A DNA stretch of 64,000 nucleotides from Puccinellia tenuiflora (Eukaryota; Streptophyta; Magnoliopsida; Poales; Poaceae): the NCBI GenBank assembly GCA_012064385.1, contig QRDG01000060.1, positions 124,001 to 188,000 of the forward strand, given 5' to 3'. The position numbers were made by a program, and so were the translations under genes. Within the stretch, counting starts at the first letter, position 1. Every line of letters begins with the position of its first letter. This document shows positions 10,582 to 20,621 of this stretch, piece by piece. The notes under the pieces are model-generated. The model had not been told where the DNA came from and made no database searches. It saw nothing but the letters and a program-made list of their open reading frames with translations.

Positions 10582-10681
10582 TCCTGGCTGTGATAGCAAA
10601 ATTTTCCGTTTCTCGGTGCTGATACTTGATTTATTCAAGGACCTAGAATGTGATGAGCTTTGTGCGTGTCTGAGCCCATGC
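10582..10681 (+). ncRNA. Box C/D snoRNA copy 3, both guides complementary to U6 snRNA
   Basis: D' is CTGA (10619-10622), C' is TGATGA (10651-10656) and box D is CTGA (10670-10673); a short GGC/GCC stem closes it. The D guide TTTGTGCGTGT (10659-10669) matches U6 ACACGCACAAA. The D' guide CGTTTCTCGGT (10607-10617) pairs with the same U6 AUCGAGAAAUG as copy 2 through two G-U wobbles. Box C is altered to TGATAGC, so this copy may be less stable or inactive. Confidence 0.72.
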
Positions 10682-11514
10682 ACCTTCTTGGCTGTGTTCG
10701 CATTTCTGCTATTTCTGTTTTGCATTGCCGGAGTTATTGTTCCTGGATTACAGAGTCTTATAGGGGTATTTATTTCAGCCTTGTGTAGTTTTCTTTCGTT
10801 CTTTATGGACTAACGGTAACAGGTGTGGTTTTATAGGGATCTTGCAAACAACGACCTGTTTTTGCATAAATACTGCTTTATTACAAGAGTGCTTGCAGAT
10901 AACGAAGTTCAGGAACATGCTCATTGGGTCAAGAGTGGATAAACAGCTATGGTTATGGAGAAATTGTAACACTCACTTTTACTGGGTCTTTGAAACTCAT
11001 ACTAGGTGGTTCGAGGCTAAATCAAACATTCTCAAGTGAATATCAGGATTATATGGATCTGTAGTCATCTACTTGTTCTCTGGTTGCATTCTACTCTTTG
11101 AGAACACTTTATGGTGTTGTATTTGTGGATACATGTGTTGCAGTGGTTCAAAGCGATACTTCCCTTGTGATAGTAGATTGAGAGACCAATGACTGTTTTG
11201 AGCTCAACAAACTTACATGGAAAACAGAGTTTTAAAATTTAACGTATGCAGAAATGAATTAATTATAGTTTTACATGTTAAACATGTAGCTAGCAAAATC
11301 TAATACTCGTGTAGTACAACAAGCTACAATTTTTAAGATACAGCCAAGTTCATGAAAACAGAAAGTTGCCAGTTTGCAACTGATTGGAGATTACAAAGCA
11401 GTGGATTGAAAATAAAAAGGAGACAAGCATTGATAGGGCACACATCTAAGCTAAGTTCATCATGCTGCTTTCAGTAGTGAGCTTGCTATGTCTAGCTCCC
11501 GATTTGATGTGAAT

Positions 11515-13929
11515 TCACATCCCGTGGTTCTCGAGATTCAGTAACCAACCATATGATCTTGATTCACACTTATTGATGTCCTCAGCATTCTTGGAGTTTG
11601 TTAAGATCTCACCTAAAGGTCCCCCTTGAGGCATTTCCCAAGAGCTTGAGATGCAATCCTCCTGCCCCTGTGTCATGTTAGATGTAAGGCAGCTGATACG
11701 TGGACCTTCTGGGGATGAATAGAAAGTCGATGCGACTGATATTGGATTGGAGGCTTTGTTTCTCTGTGACTCGATCTTCTCATTCTTATGCAGGCTGAAA
11801 TTTTGAAGGACTGATTGCAGACATTCACGATCATGCAGCTGCGTGCATGAAATTTCTCTAGTGCTCTGCTTGTTGCTTCTTTCCCAAGGCTTCAATACTG
11901 TATTTGAGGAGATCGATTCACTATCTACTGTAGGACTGAAATCTGGTTTGTTCTGCTGCTTAAGTTGAGAGAGCAGGGACAATGTGTGTTGTTGATTTGT
12001 AGAATTTAGCAGTGGAACATGGTTGCATTGTTCTGGTTTGTTTGCTCTCTCATTGCTCACCATTGTCCTGCAAATGAGTACAAGTATCAAATACAAGTTA
12101 AGATTACTTTGTACTAAAATTTCAAAGATCTTGCTTGTTTTCTGTGGACCAAACTTTATGGCATTTAATTCTATAGCATAGCAGCCATAACTATTTTGAC
12201 GAGTTTTTTTTTTCTGCAGTCACCAAAGCATACAGCCTTACTGTGTTTGACATGCATTTGAAAATATTTTACCATTAGTATCTGATGCAAAAGTGACGAA
12301 AGAAATAGTTCTGGTGGAATATAAGAAGATTAAAACTCAGTTTCAGTGCATATTAACCTGTTTAAACTATCTGTCCAGTAGGTATCACTTCCTGGCTTCA
12401 GTTCATTACTAGCTTTTGCTTTCTTGGAGTTACCCTGTGAGACAGGGGACAATAATGAGCCAGCAGCAGGTGTCTCCTTCACAGTCTTTCTAGTTTGGTT
12501 TTCCACAGGCTTTCTTGAACGATGGCGGTTTCTATTGATGTGCCGCTCACAATACTTGTGCTCGGCCATCGCTTCCTTTGAACACCGCCATTTCTTGCCA
12601 TCTGTTCGACGGCATCTTCCAGGTTCTGGGTCAGAATCTGTATTTGTGAACCCTTGATAGGCAGGCCTCCAAGTCACTGCATTACAGGGAAGTATGTCAA
12701 GTCCTGCTTGCATTTGTATAGTATTATGACTGCTCGATACATATGTGACGTGTTCGGGGACAAAATGTAAACAGATATAGTTGTGACAGCTTGTATGCAG
12801 CAGCCTATGTAATATTTTACTGATGTTTTCTGCTTTACAAATTTTAGTGTGGCAATATGTTGAAATGATATGTGCAACTTCATAGACATACCACATACGT
12901 ATGCATCATTTGACTTGTTTAGTAAATGAAACTTTTTGATTGGCGTTTCTGATAATAGAGGCCAGTACTTCTTTTACTCACATTCCTATGCAACAGCTAG
13001 TAACATGTTTGCTTTTGTATCCCAGTTGAAGAAATGATTATGTATATAAGTAAAAGAACATCAGGTAGATCTCTTTGCTGCAATGCTTACTTCTATCGGC
13101 TGATGATCTGAAGCTATTGCTGATTGAAATGAGCAGGCTGGAAGGTATAGGGGCCTTGGCATTGAGATACTTGTATATGAGAGCCTGGTGCTCCAGCTCC
13201 ATCCACTGCGAGGGAGTGAAGGGCATCTTGTTCCTGGACAGCAAGAACCTCTGCTCATTTGGCCTTCCAAAGTCCATACCTAGAAAATAATAAAAACAAG
13301 GAAAAAAAATTAGCATGAGCACGAGTAGATATGCTCAAAGAAGCAACGACCTTATCTTGAAATATCCATGCAAGGTTATTTCTTATTGGAGTATAACTGT
13401 ATAAGTCAAAAGTGGAAAGTAAAATAAAGGCAATGAAATGGCTCAGCCTTGGCTGAGGAGGGGACCCGATGAATGTGTGGTAGTAGATTCGAGCAAATCC
13501 CCATGACCAGTTGCAGCATTGATGACTGATGAGAGCTCATCAAGCTCGACTTTTTTACTTTTCCATTTTATTTTGAAAACATAGGAACAGTCGAAACAGA
13601 GAGCATTGTCTATCATGACTTTGCGCAGAACAGATCGAAGAGCACGCAATATATTTTGTACTATCCATGTACCACATCGCAGATGCAAGAAAGCAAGCGA
13701 AAAAATAAGTAGATGAGGGGCAAGCAAGACCTGATGGCAGAGCTTGGGCGGCCTTGGAGAACCTGAGCATCTTCTGCTCGTCGAGGAAGGGGGAGGGGTA
13801 GGAGGCGGGGGGCTGGGCGAAGCCGGATCTCTTCATGAGGTCGCTCTCCTTGGGGGACGGCGCCGTGAAGCCCAGCACCTGCCCGAGCTCCATGGCCGCA
13901 GCAGCGGAGAGCTCCTCAGGCAGCAGCAT
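11515..13929 (-). CDS. GRF: Growth-regulating factor (GRF) transcription factor, 4 exons, complete
   Basis: Exons 13731-13929, 13091-13279, 12358-12676 and 11515-12067 join in frame with GT-AG borders to 419 aa. The QLQ domain lies at about residues 86-121 (P-F-T-P-S-Q-W-M-E-L-E-H-Q...); in GRFs it binds the GIF (ANGUSTIFOLIA3) coactivator. The WRC domain at about 143-187 contains the zinc-binding set C151, C161, C172, H175 and the basic R-N-R-H-R-S-R-K stretch for DNA binding and nuclear entry. The C-terminal half is Ser/Asn/Gln-rich, as in GRF activation regions. The start MLLPEE is the first Met of the exon; a second Met at codon 13 is an alternative. GRFs promote cell proliferation in leaves and meristems. 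I cannot say which numbered grass GRF this is. Confidence 0.95.
12501..12521 (-). promoter_or_regulatory. miR396 target site in the GRF mRNA
   Basis: Read on the plus strand, the site is TCCACAGGCTTTCTTGAACG preceded by T, which matches the monocot miR396 variant with the extra G. The mRNA therefore carries the complementary site, overlapping the codons for R-S-R-K-P-V-E just after the WRC domain, where GRF genes normally carry it. Cleavage by miR396 is the known control of GRF levels. Confidence 0.92.
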
Positions 13930-14083
13930 TCGGGGAGGAGGGTGCGGCGAGCATTGTATTGTATTGTGTGTGGTTGGAGTTGGGAGAACGAAGAAGGGAA
14001 GTGGGTTTGCTTTTGGGGAGGAGGCAAGCAGGAAGTGTGGGTCTTTGGGAGACTAGGGGTGGCCCTTAAATAGCACACAAGCA
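13930..14083 (-). promoter_or_regulatory. GRF leader and probable TATA box
   Basis: On the minus strand TATTTAA (14066-14072) lies about 140 bp upstream of the GRF start codon, inside GTGCTATTTAAGGGCC, a good TATA context. The leader between them is rich in pyrimidines and CAA. The transcription start would be near 14040; this is inferred from spacing. Confidence 0.5.
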
Positions 14084-16540
14084 AGGCTCCGTCTTTTCAT
14101 TCTTTAGCTTTCGTTTCTCTTTATTATTTTTCGAGCGTGCTCGATGCTTACTTTGGTGACCTGTAATTGACTTCTTGTTGGAGTACTACTCCTACACATG
14201 TGACCTACATACACTCTGATGATGATAGATGTTGTGCGATCTAGCTGTGATGGCCCACGGATCTAGCCTCTATCTAGGTAAAGCAATTGTTGTGCAAACG
14301 GTGGCGGTACTTGTCTCGACTTCAAATTTTATAAATCCTAGTAGTAGTATGAACAGCAAGCTAGAGTAGTAGCGCTCTTCTACGAAAATTAATCGGAGCG
14401 ATTGCTCTATAGAGCAAACCCCCATAACTAGTACGTACACGGCGGTACAGGCACATTGAATTTGTTTGTAAGTTGTACTCTACCTGCAGTTAGTGAGCCC
14501 TCTTGTATGTTTGCAAGTGAATGTGCACGGTATGGCTGGTCGCTTTGCTTTGCTTTGCTTTGAAATCGATCGGGCTGGGGTGGGGTGTTAATGGGAGGGA
14601 CGACGACAGCGCCTATAGGCCTTTCCTTCCCTAGGCTTAAAATCCGTTCCTTCCCCAAGTTCCTCAATAAAGTCCTGGTACCTCGAGTCACGAAGATCAG
14701 TATGCTTCCGTTTGGATGTTTGCTTTGGGAGGCTTGACATTGTATTCGCTTGAATGTCAATATCCAGGATATTGATATTGGTACTGAATGCTAATATTTT
14801 CGTTTGGATGTTTAGATATTGGAAACCTACACTTGATATTATGGTTGAATGCCAAATCATGTTCGGATGGTCAAAGCGATGAATTGCACTTGCATGAAAA
14901 AACGAAATATTACAACATTCCTTAATTTTCTGTCAGGTAAAGAACGCACGCATATGAATCAATATTCCTCAATACTACACAAAATCTGCACATTGCTGAT
15001 GACTCTGTACATACAAAAAAAAAATGTCATGTATGTGCTCTGTTCCACATACCACCTTCTCCTGAACTGAAGAACAGAGCAAGGATAGAGGGGATAACAA
15101 CGATGGAGGACGTGGGCTTCAGCAGTCTACCTTCAATCCGCTCGGCAGGCAACAATCAACACCAACAGGAGTAGGGAAGGACACCGTCAGCAGCAAGTAG
15201 GCCAGTAAACCACCAGCGGCATCTCCAGCAGGAACCAACTCCGGCCGGCAGGATCTGGTTGGAGAACAACTACTGGAGGTCGTCGATCCGTGGATCTCGG
15301 GGTGATGCTAGAGTTCGAAGAACCATCTAAGTGAGCAGCGACACCGGTGTTGGCCGCAGCTCCAGCACGGTCGGCCTCTGCTGAGCGCCATGGCGAGGTC
15401 GACGGGCTATACCTGTAGAGGAGAGGCCGACGGTGCCGCGGCGACGAAGGAGATCCAGGGGAAGGGAGGCGGGACGGGCGGGTGTCGACGACCTGGCTTG
15501 CCGGAGGAGGGGGCCGACGTCGGCGGCTTACCCTGTGCGCCGCCTCTACGTTCTCGGGAGGAGGAGAGAGTCGAGCGAGGGAGGGGAACAAGCGAGAGAA
15601 GGAAAGATCTAGCGATGTCGAGCTCTTCCCCTCTATATTCGGGAACGAGCTGCTTAGGTCAAAACGGTGGTGCTCAATATTCGGCCCGAATGCCTAGGCT
15701 GAATACCGAGGCCATCCAAACACCGGATATTCGCAGTATTCGGGTCTGCAGAATGTCAATGTCCAATATTGCCCTAGGAGTATTTGACTTTCATGGTTGT
15801 GGAATGAGATGAGCGTAAACATATTGATCGATAAATAAAGTGTTGAATACGCGGACATATTTTGACATCTCAACACAAGAAGCTACTAACACACGGGGCC
15901 TCCACACTGGAGCTCCTAGGCCTGATATGCTCGTATGTACACATCGCAAAGTACGGCGCGTGCAGGCAGGCGCTTTGGCAGTGGGGGTGCCGCGCCGGCA
16001 GAGGCAGTTGGCCCCCGTCCCATCCATCACCCGTCACCCATCTCTGCCGCTGCAAGGTCACGAGGTTGAGGTGACGCTTTTCATGGAGCCGGCTTCATTC
16101 ATTGCGCGCGCCTCCCTCCCGCTTGCGTTCGTGTTCGTCTCGTCTCCGTCCTGGGATGGGAGCAATAACGGCGACAGCTCGCGCCTCGCCGACGAACTGC
16201 GGCTTCTTTTGTCTCCTAGCTGGAGTAGTGTTTACCCACCATTGAAGAATCATCACGTACGTACGACCATGTCTCTTCCTGGCGAGCGAGCGAGCGAGCA
16301 TCATGTGAGTCTACCTGGCTGTCTGGGTCCCCTCACTTCATGGCTGCTGCCTTGTGTTTATCTCCCCACCAAGTGGACTTGGAGTGATTTCCTTCACAAC
16401 TTCCCGATTTATATATGGAACGCGAAATAGGGAACGATCATGTGACCAGCTTGGAACGGTATATCTCGCAAATGCTAGTATGCAGAGCCCATGTATTTAT
16501 GAAGCGAGCTGGAAACAAAGGCTTGGTATGGTTTTCCGGG
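14084..16540. other. Intergenic, with gene-fragment-like GC block and inverted GTTTGGATG motifs
   Basis: This holds the distal GRF promoter. Between about 14695 and 15790 a GC-rich block (about 15190-15620) sits between AT-rich flanks that share GTTTGGATG and AATGTCAATRTCC motifs in opposite orientation. That suggests a decayed inverted-repeat transposon with a captured gene fragment. The minus-strand frame at 15187-15591 is Arg/Pro/Ser-rich with no domain. From 15850 to 16430 a moderately long plus frame also lacks any domain. Confidence 0.4.
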
Positions 16541-16659
16541 CCCGCAAGCGCGTGTTTAGCCAACAGAACACAAAACACGAGCGCTTGACACCATACAAAT
16601 CTGGGCCCTGCGGGGCCTATCTGGGTCCGACGGGCGGGCTGGCCCTACGAGCGGCTCGT

Positions 16660-17512
16660 GCTGCAGACGGTGGCGGTGTAGCTGGTGCAGAGGAGCAGCG
16701 GTGACGGTGGCCGGCCTGTTGCAGCGTGGTGGCGGACTTAACGGGCCCATCTCGGGCCCGGCTAGACCCTATTGGGATTGGTGTACCCTTGCAGTGTGGC
16801 AGGCGGTCGGCCGAACCTAACTGGGACCGGTGTGTCCTCCGGCCGCGTCCGGTCGACTACCGCCTTCGACGGTGGAGGAAGTTCCCTCCTGCGCGGCCGC
16901 GGTCCTGCTGATCCCGAGTCTAGTTACTTCTCGCCTCCGTCTTGCAGACCTCGTGAAGCTTGCTTCGGAGAGACGACGATTGTGGCTTGGTGACCGTGGC
17001 GGCGCACGTTGGTGGGCGGTGTTTCTGGTGGTGTGGAGGCCTCGTCCTCGCAGGGCGCCTATGCTACGGATTGTCCGAGGGCGGTGGATAGGGTTTTTTC
17101 GGAAGAAATCCTTGTCAGCTCGCCCGACACCGACGCGGTGCCGCCTGTGGGTGGGCATCTCCCCTTCTTGAAGGGCGTCGTGGCTACCATTCGTCCACCT
17201 CCCTTGGTGTACCGGGGGAAACCCTAGGACTAGTGCGCTGGTGCGGGAAGCAGCGTGAGCTCTCATTCTTGAAGGTGTTGCTTGGTACTTGATGATTCGG
17301 CGCTAGGAGCAGGGTGGTACTCCTCCGGAGGGCGCGGCGGTTGCAGGTCATTGTAGTTTAGTCGATCCGCCTATGTCTCCATTTTGTTTATGTTTTTTCT
17401 TTTCTTTGGGTATTTGTGTTTGCTTGCTGTTGCCCCAGCTTGCGTGTTGTTGTGTTTGTATCAATGCTTATACGTTGGTTGTTCCTTTATTTATAAAGCC
17501 GGGCGAAAGCCT
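16660..17512 (+). mobile_element. Probable LINE 3'-end remnant
   Basis: A GC-rich G/T-heavy stretch is followed by GGGGGAAACCCTAGG (near 17215), a T/G-rich segment, and TTTATAAAGCCGGGCGAAAGC at about 17491-17511. This order resembles the 3' untranslated tail of grass LINEs as I remember it. There is no reverse transcriptase, no poly-A tail and no clear duplication, so the call is tentative. Confidence 0.35.
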
Positions 17513-17612
17513 GTTTGGAGTAAGTGGAGGAGCTAGGGACCCAGCTGAAACGCAAAATCTGCCATACTCCCACCCCGCCTCGCAGTCGCAGCGAATGTTT
17601 TCGTTTGCCACC

Positions 17613-18014
17613 GAGAGGATTAGGGCTGGACATAAATTTAGCTCGAAGTCCGTTAAGCTTATTGAACACTCGGTAGCTCGACCAGGCCCAGCCCATCTAA
17701 CTATGAGTGTGTGAACTATTAACTGTCGATTTGTCACTTTTGAAGTACTTATATATATATATGTTAAATTGTACTCATGTCCGGCTGCTGATGCTTGATG
17801 CATTTTTAGTGTAGCTGATTAATTTGATACATCTCCTTAACGTGTTTTAACGATCTGTTCGCGAGCGCTCGTGAACAGATAACGAACCGAGCCGATCTTG
17901 GAATTTAGCTCGTTATCCTTAGTGAGCTTAACGATCCGAGGCTTAACGATCACGAACCATAACGAGCCGAGCCTTAACGATCCGATCAGCTCGTTAGTCC
18001 AGCCCTCAGAGGAT
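17613..18014. mobile_element. hAT-like MITE with 8-bp target duplication
   Basis: The element 17621-18006 starts TAGGGCTGGAC and ends GTCCAGCCCT. It is flanked by GAGAGGAT (17613-17620) and CAGAGGAT (18007-18014), 7 of 8 bases identical, as expected for hAT elements. The interior repeats GAGCTCG and AACGATC-type motifs and holds a near-perfect palindrome around CTGTTCGCGAGCGCTCGTGA (about 17853-17880). It has no coding frame. Confidence 0.7.
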
Positions 18015-20621
18015 CTTGACGACATGGAGTAGATAGATATACACCGGCTGACCCGCCGAGGATCCTATCCTGTGCCATCTTTGATTGCGACGCCGGACGG
18101 ACAGACACATGGGTCACACACGAGTACGCACGCAAGCAACTGTGACGACACAGCAGCTTGGCTCCCTACCACCACGGATCGAGCCGATACGTGGGGCCTG
18201 GGTGTTATGTACAGTACATGCGGCTTTGGTTGGCCTTTATCCCTTTCCCTCTCTCGCCGTCTCGCGTCTTTTCAACTGTGACCGCCTTTTTTTCTGTTGG
18301 TTTTTCAATTCGTATCTCGCCTACGGCGGGCAGCACGTACGTACAGTGCAGGGCCATCGACGTGATTTGATTTCTTTGGTTTGGTGGGCTCTGCTTCATG
18401 CTGCTCCCACGGATGCATGTAGTAAATAAACGGAGTGTGCGTACATAAATACGAAACTGTAGCCGTACTTCCCCGTGGGTTTCAATTTTCACAGGACCGT
18501 ACGTAACTAATCCTGCCCTGCCGGCAGTAGTGGCACGGCCCTAGTAGTATGTATGTATCTTAGACAAGCTCGCCAGATACCCCACTGCGTGGACATCGGA
18601 TCCTATGGCCGGTAGGTAGGGTCTCTACGATCCTGTTCCCTTTGAAGACACTCACGACGTGCAACTTCTCTATTTTCTCAACAGCTCACACGCATGGAGG
18701 CCGGTTACAGCCACTTTATGATTGAATGGTTAGAAGTTGGTTGTACCTTTAGCTCACCGGAATTTAAAACCTAAATTTGATACCGGCGTATCTCATTAAG
18801 ATCATATGGCCCGAAAAATTCCGGCCGATATGCGGGGAAGGCTGTTTTTCTGGCCCGGACATATACCGCATATCGTTCTGGCCCGGAAAATATATCCGGG
18901 TCTCGGATAAACGGCGGATCCGGTGCTAGGATAGATCTTCTCCTACGAGAAATTACTCGAGCTCCGCCGCAAATCTCGCCTCCGTGACTTCGCAGAGATC
19001 GTCGGCTCTTCCATGGCTCCATGTGCGGCACACGGCGGGCGCGAGGATGAGGAGGCCCGCTCCCGCCGCCCAGCCGCCTCGTAAAAGCGCGGCCAGCTTC
19101 GAGGGCACCGGTGGATCGGGCTCTAGGAGCTACGAGCCACTGCCCCCCTCCTCGCACGACGTGGAGGCGGGTAGCTCCCATGGACGGTGGAGGAAGACAC
19201 CGGAGGAGGACGAGGACACGTACGAGCTGCCTGAGGTCGTCGTCACTTGTGGAGGCACAGGATCCGGTGGCTGCAGCATGGAGGTGCTAATGGAGCGCGT
19301 GATGCCGGCCTTTTAGCGCACCGACGACGCCGACGGCGAGTTCAAGGTCGCAACGGCCGCGATGGAGGAAGGCGCTCCCGTGCTGTGGCACGCCTCAAGC
19401 CGCTGCAGACGAGCACGAGCACAAGCTCGCGTAGGCGTTGCGCAGGATCGTTGAGAAGGAGGACCTCGGCTACCCCCGGTGAAGAAGAAGAAGTAGTTTT
19501 AGTTTAGTTCTAACTAGTTTCAGTTTGTGAAAAATCTCACGCGAACTTGTTGTTTGAATATCAAGTATGTTTTATCGTGGATCTGTTCTTCCCCGACTCG
19601 TTTCATACCGGATACAAAAATTCCGGTATACTTATTTTCCGGTACGAGATTCAACAACGAGTCGTTTGTGAGGACTTCATCAATCTCAAGATATGCAATG
19701 TCGGCTCAATCTTTCAAAGGTGCTCATAGGGTTAGTTGTGCGTGTATGTGAGCGTTTGCGTCTATACATGTGTTTCGAAAAAGAAAAAAAAAACACGCCG
19801 AGCATTTGTGTCTATACATGTGTTTCGAAAAAAAAAAACACGCCGACCGTACGTATCTTGTGTATAAACGGGCAGTAACTCGTCATCTGACTGCTTCGGC
19901 CCGGGTTTACATGTGCGTACGTATTAGGGCGGTTAATGCGAGCGCAACGCTTGTCTTAGACACTCTGACATGCTCAAACAGTATCGGCCGGTCCGTCCAC
20001 CGTGGTCGTAAATGCGCGGCACGTTGCCCCAGCTCCCTCCGACGGGACGGGGCTGTGTCTGTTTCTTCGCAATCACACGACTACGGGACGGCGACAGGCG
20101 TAACCGAAGACGGCAACGCGCTCGCGTTTCCAGCCCGGACGGCCGCGCGGGTGGACGCCCCGGACAGCAGCAACAGTCATATGTTTTTGTTGGCTCCGTC
20201 TGCGTGGGCTTCATATGTTTTTTGTACCGCAGTGGACGATGCGCCACTCAGAGGATGCGAGGCATCCTACAATGCACCTTCCTCTGAGACTGAGGCGCAG
20301 ACGCGACGTGATGCGACTATGCGAGGCATCAGAGGAAACAGAAGCCTTCCAGTTCCACTGGCTCGTCAACATCCCAGGATGCTCGGTACAGTTTCCAACA
20401 GGAAACTTGCAACAATCCTGCAGTTTCAGGACCAAGCGCTGCACTCGAAACATTCACATCGACAGTTCAAAAGAACTACTAGCTCAAACAAACTAATGCT
20501 CGGTATCCTTGTCTATACACATTCAGTACAAGTACAACGTTTCACACTGTTACACGTTGTTCTCCCCCTCAGCAAAATTTTCATGTCCAAAACGGGAAGT
20601 GGTGGGAACTCTAGCAACGTG
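18015..20621. other. Intergenic, with a decayed GC-rich gene fragment
   Basis: At 18984-19500 there is a GC-rich, frame-broken coding-like block (Ser/Arg/Pro-rich, no domain). It is flanked by AT-rich stretches that both carry CCGG-A/T-rich motifs such as TTCCGGCCGATAT and ATTCCGGTATAC, which hints at an inverted-repeat element with a captured fragment; ends were not resolved. Two GTGTTTCGAAAAA-type repeats occur at 19769-19835. The last few hundred bases are the 3' untranslated region of the minus-strand gene at 20622. Confidence 0.4.

Larger units (their letters stand above)
9395..11150 (+). ncRNA. Non-coding snoRNA host transcript (approximate limits)
   Basis: Three C/D snoRNAs lie on the plus strand inside a 1.7-kb stretch that follows a Site II/telo-box promoter and has no coherent coding frame. 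T-rich, intron-like sequence separates them. The 5' limit is taken just after the TATA-like motif, and the 3' limit is arbitrary, before the convergent GRF gene. Plant snoRNAs are commonly produced as polycistronic clusters, or from introns of non-coding hosts, by processing of one Pol II transcript. I cannot tell from sequence whether these three are intronic or directly polycistronic. Confidence 0.55.

Noticed and set aside
10032..10813. Phe/Cys/Leu-rich plus-strand frames
   Set aside because: They run across the snoRNAs and T-rich spacers and lack any domain; the snoRNA reading explains the conserved parts.
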